Position numbers and translations under genes: made by a program. From NCBI GenBank assembly GCA_001824645.1, contig MHYD01000014.1, positions 1 to 7,405 of the forward strand: DNA of 7,405 nt. Reading direction: 5' to 3'. Of this stretch, positions 5,955 to 7,405 are shown one piece after another; the stretch's first letter is position 1; each line of letters opens with the position of its first letter. Source of the DNA: Planctomycetes bacterium RBG_13_46_10. Lineage in GTDB: Bacteria; Planctomycetota; Phycisphaerae; Sedimentisphaerales; Anaerobacaceae. The notes beneath the pieces were generated by a model. The model did not search any database, was not told where the DNA came from, and worked only from the letters and a program-made list of their open reading frames with translations.

Positions 5955-5984
5955 TTGATTGTTATTACTACATCGTTGTATTAA
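5955..5984 (+). promoter_or_regulatory. Second, weaker promoter candidate
   Basis: TTGATT (5955-5960), an 18-bp spacer and TATTAA (5979-5984), closer to the acetyltransferase start. Its -35 lies in a near-copy of the segment around the first promoter (ACAACTTGATTG against ACAACCTTGATTG), 83-84 bp apart. Confidence 0.3.
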
Positions 5985-6056
5985 GCTTCAGCTTAGCTTC
6001 TACCTGCCCAAATAACGATTGTTTCATAGAGCCTGTGAGAGGGATCGTAGAGGAAC

Positions 6057-6533
6057 ATGTCACAGATTGTCTACCTTGCAGACCACGCTGAGGTTATTCC
6101 AACACTAGCAGAGTGGTTCCAATCCGAGTGGCCTATATATTATGCACAGCGAACACTCGTTGATATTGTACAGGATTTCTACGCGGACCTTAATCATAAT
6201 GAGCTTCCTATCAGGCTAGTCGCCTTTCTTGCAGGTGAGTTGGTTGGAACCATAGTCTTGCGCGAGATAGTCTTAGAGACACACCCAGAGTACCGTCCCG
6301 GGCTTGGCGGTTTGTACGTGGCAAAACCTCACCGGAGATGCGGTATCGGAACCGAGTTGGTGCAGGCAGGGATGTTGTTAGCACAAAGGGTTGGATACAA
6401 CGTAATCTACACGACCACGAATGTAGCTGGTGGAATTGTAGAGCGTCTCCAATGGGAGTGGATTGAATCTGTTCTCCATCACGGAGAACAGATTACTCTC
6501 TATAGATACACTCCGAAGGACATGTCTAAATGA
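6057..6533 (+). CDS. GNAT family N-acetyltransferase
   Basis: Protein of 158 aa with the GNAT acetyl-CoA-binding fold. Strands beta2-beta3 read RLVAFLAGELVGTIVLREI (53-71). Motif A is LGGLYVAKPHRRCGIGTELV, with the pyrophosphate loop R-R-C-G-I-G (93-98) followed by helix alpha3. A later strand (GYNVIYTTTNVA, 113-124) and the C-terminal LQWEWIESVLHHGEQITLYRY complete the fold. GNATs move an acetyl group from acetyl-CoA to an amine; the acceptor (small amine, antibiotic, protein or peptide) cannot be told. The ATG at 6057 follows an in-frame TAG three codons upstream, so no longer start exists. The nearest Shine-Dalgarno-like sequence (GAGGA) is unusually close to the start. It is a single gene, with promoter candidates 70-185 bp upstream. 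Length and motifs are intact. Confidence 0.9.
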   Translation: MSQIVYLADHAEVIPTLAEWFQSEWPIYYAQRTLVDIVQDFYADLNHNELPIRLVAFLAGELVGTIVLREIVLETHPEYRPGLGGLYVAKPHRRCGIGTELVQAGMLLAQRVGYNVIYTTTNVAGGIVERLQWEWIESVLHHGEQITLYRYTPKDMSK

Positions 6534-6714
6534 ACAAGAGCAATCGACTCGAGTTTTGTGTACCTCAAGGTGAGCGGTTGAATTCCCATCGATGCAACCA
6601 GTGTATTTTCTAGATAATCAACATTGCAAGTGACACGATACAGCAAGAGCCCGTAGAATCAATCGTTAGGTTGTGTATCAAATAACTATCATAAGAAAAA
6701 TGAAGGAATTAAAT

Positions 6715-7209
6715 ATGGAATCATTTCATGAATACATTATTGAATATAGAGAACAATTAGAGAAGGGAGCGATTAAAAAGGCATATCGAGGATTGATGGA
6801 ATATATCATGGATTTGAGAACACATTTAAAAAACAAATATCCTGATTATTTCGTATCCGGTAGTATTTACTATGGATATATGGATATGACATATTTTTCA
6901 TTCTTTCCAAAATCATTAAAAGTTCGAAATTTGAAAATTGCGATTGTTTTTATTCATGATACATTTAGATTTGAAGTTTGGTTAGCAGGATCTAATAAAC
7001 AGGTTCAACAAAAATACTGGAACTTGATTAAAGAAAGCCATTGGAATAAATACCACATTGTATCAACTACGAAAGGTGTTGATTCTATAGTAGAGTACAT
7101 TTTAGTTGACAATCCAGATTTTAGTGATTTAGATACTTTAACAAACCAAATAGAGATAGAATCTTTGAAGTTTATTGAGGATGTTGAGAGCTTTTTATCG
7201 AAAAATTAA
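6715..7209 (+). CDS. AT-rich hypothetical protein, DUF7000-like
   Basis: Protein of 164 aa, starting MESFHEYIIEYREQLEKGAI and including KAYRGLMEYIMDLRTHLKNK, FVSGSIYYGYMDMTYFSF and IAIVFIHDTFRFEVWLAG, then a helical acidic C-terminus. This arrangement resembles the uncharacterised DUF7000 group of Firmicutes and Bacteroidetes, as far as I can recall it; no function is known. It has no signal peptide or membrane span, and the alternation of helices and aromatic-rich strands suggests a small cytoplasmic alpha/beta protein. The ATG at 6715 is chosen because AAGGA (6703-6707) lies 7 nt upstream; an in-frame ATG at 6700 and a GTG at 6673 lack such a site. Base composition is much more AT-rich than every neighbour, with A/T-ending codons throughout, so recent transfer from a low-GC donor is likely. 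It stands alone between the GNAT gene and the hydrolase. Confidence 0.72.
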   Translation: MESFHEYIIEYREQLEKGAIKKAYRGLMEYIMDLRTHLKNKYPDYFVSGSIYYGYMDMTYFSFFPKSLKVRNLKIAIVFIHDTFRFEVWLAGSNKQVQQKYWNLIKESHWNKYHIVSTTKGVDSIVEYILVDNPDFSDLDTLTNQIEIESLKFIEDVESFLSKN

Positions 7210-7295
7210 AACTGACACTGAGGCGAAACTCCTTGCGCCGAAAAGATTGCATTTATCATTACTTTTTGAATTTACGCTTCATATAAGGAGTCTAC

Positions 7296-7405
7296 ATGAC
7301 GCATTCTCAACCTCAGGGCTTGCTCTCCGTCCCGCCCACTGGCAAGGGACCTGGTGTGTTGGTCCTTCATGCCTGGTGGGGGTTGAACGACACTATCAAG
7401 GCTTT
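7296..7405 (+). CDS. Dienelactone hydrolase-family protein, N-terminal part (cut by window edge)
   Basis: The first 36 codons of an alpha/beta-hydrolase: an N-terminal stretch ending VPPTGKGPGVLVLHAWWGLN, then DTIKA. The GPGVLVLHAWWGLN segment is the first core strand and oxyanion-hole loop of the dienelactone hydrolase family, which uses a Cys-His-Asp triad on dienelactone or related ester substrates. The nucleophile and the other catalytic residues lie past the edge, so activity and exact subgroup cannot be judged. The start is well supported by AAGGAG (7285-7290) 5 nt before ATG. It begins 86 bp after the AT-rich gene, and GC content returns to the local norm here, so the two were probably not acquired together. 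Confidence 0.87.
   Translation, partial: MTHSQPQGLLSVPPTGKGPGVLVLHAWWGLNDTIKA

Larger units (their letters stand above)
5487..6056. other. 570-bp stretch without a convincing gene
   Basis: No family-like protein and no hairpin with a T-run is seen after the oxidase gene. A minus-strand open frame without a proper start lies at 5504-5692. The right half carries two sigma70-like promoter candidates in front of the acetyltransferase gene (5872-5900 and 5955-5984). A TATCG/CGATA dyad just after the oxidase stop is too short to be called a terminator. The rest shows no structure I can support. Confidence 0.55.

Noticed and set aside
6534..6714. attC site after the GNAT gene, suggested by CGTTAGG near 6664
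   Set aside because: No complementary CCTAACG partner is found upstream in the intergenic stretch, so no attC fold can form.
7210..7295. Terminator after the AT-rich gene (GGCG...CGCC)
   Set aside because: Arms of only 4 bp with a long loop and no adjacent T-run.

Overview
The window holds accessory-type bacterial chromosome: short transcription units, gene remnants and at least one gene of foreign base composition. There are no rRNA, tRNA or CRISPR features and no complete mobile element. The host cannot be fixed from this sequence. Purine-rich AAGGAG/GAGGAG ribosome binding sites, mixed GC content and an intergenic repeat block (a perfect 10-bp hairpin followed by a GGCGG...CCGCC hairpin, the style found in Chloroflexota and cyanobacteria) make a large, rearranged Chloroflexota (Ktedonobacter-like) genome or a soil Firmicute plausible. 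This is inference with low confidence.

Left part (1-2117, minus strand): a compact operon, read from right to left. A MerR-family regulator of the AdhR/NmlR type comes first, then a complete aldo/keto reductase (AKR), a DUF2255 protein, and a second AKR cut off by the window edge. The promoter ahead of merR has the MerR-type layout: TTGACT, a 19-bp spacer filled by a 9-bp-arm inverted repeat, then TAAACT. The regulator's only cysteine is Cys52, the position known in Bacillus AdhR for sensing reactive aldehydes. The simplest reading is an autoregulated, carbonyl-responsive detoxification operon.

Middle left (2118-3132): no intact gene. It carries the repeat block, a possible C-terminal gene remnant on the minus strand, a DinB-superfamily C-terminal remnant on the plus strand, a degenerate attC-like folded element, and the N-terminal third of a leucine carboxyl methyltransferase-family gene that ends in unrelated sequence. 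It looks like a recombination or decay zone.

Middle right (3133-5486, plus strand): an ICMT/PEMT-like membrane methyltransferase, then a BBE-type FAD-linked oxidase with a strong ribosome binding site. They are separated by 266 bp and are probably not one operon.

Right part (5487-7405, plus strand): a 570-bp stretch without a convincing gene but with two promoter-like sites, a GNAT acetyltransferase, a strikingly AT-rich gene that resembles DUF7000 proteins (probable transfer), and the first 36 codons of a dienelactone hydrolase-family gene running off the edge.

No clearly new multi-gene system is visible. The best leads are the aldehyde-type MerR operon with DUF2255 between two reductases, and the recombination-scarred region around 2440-3020.
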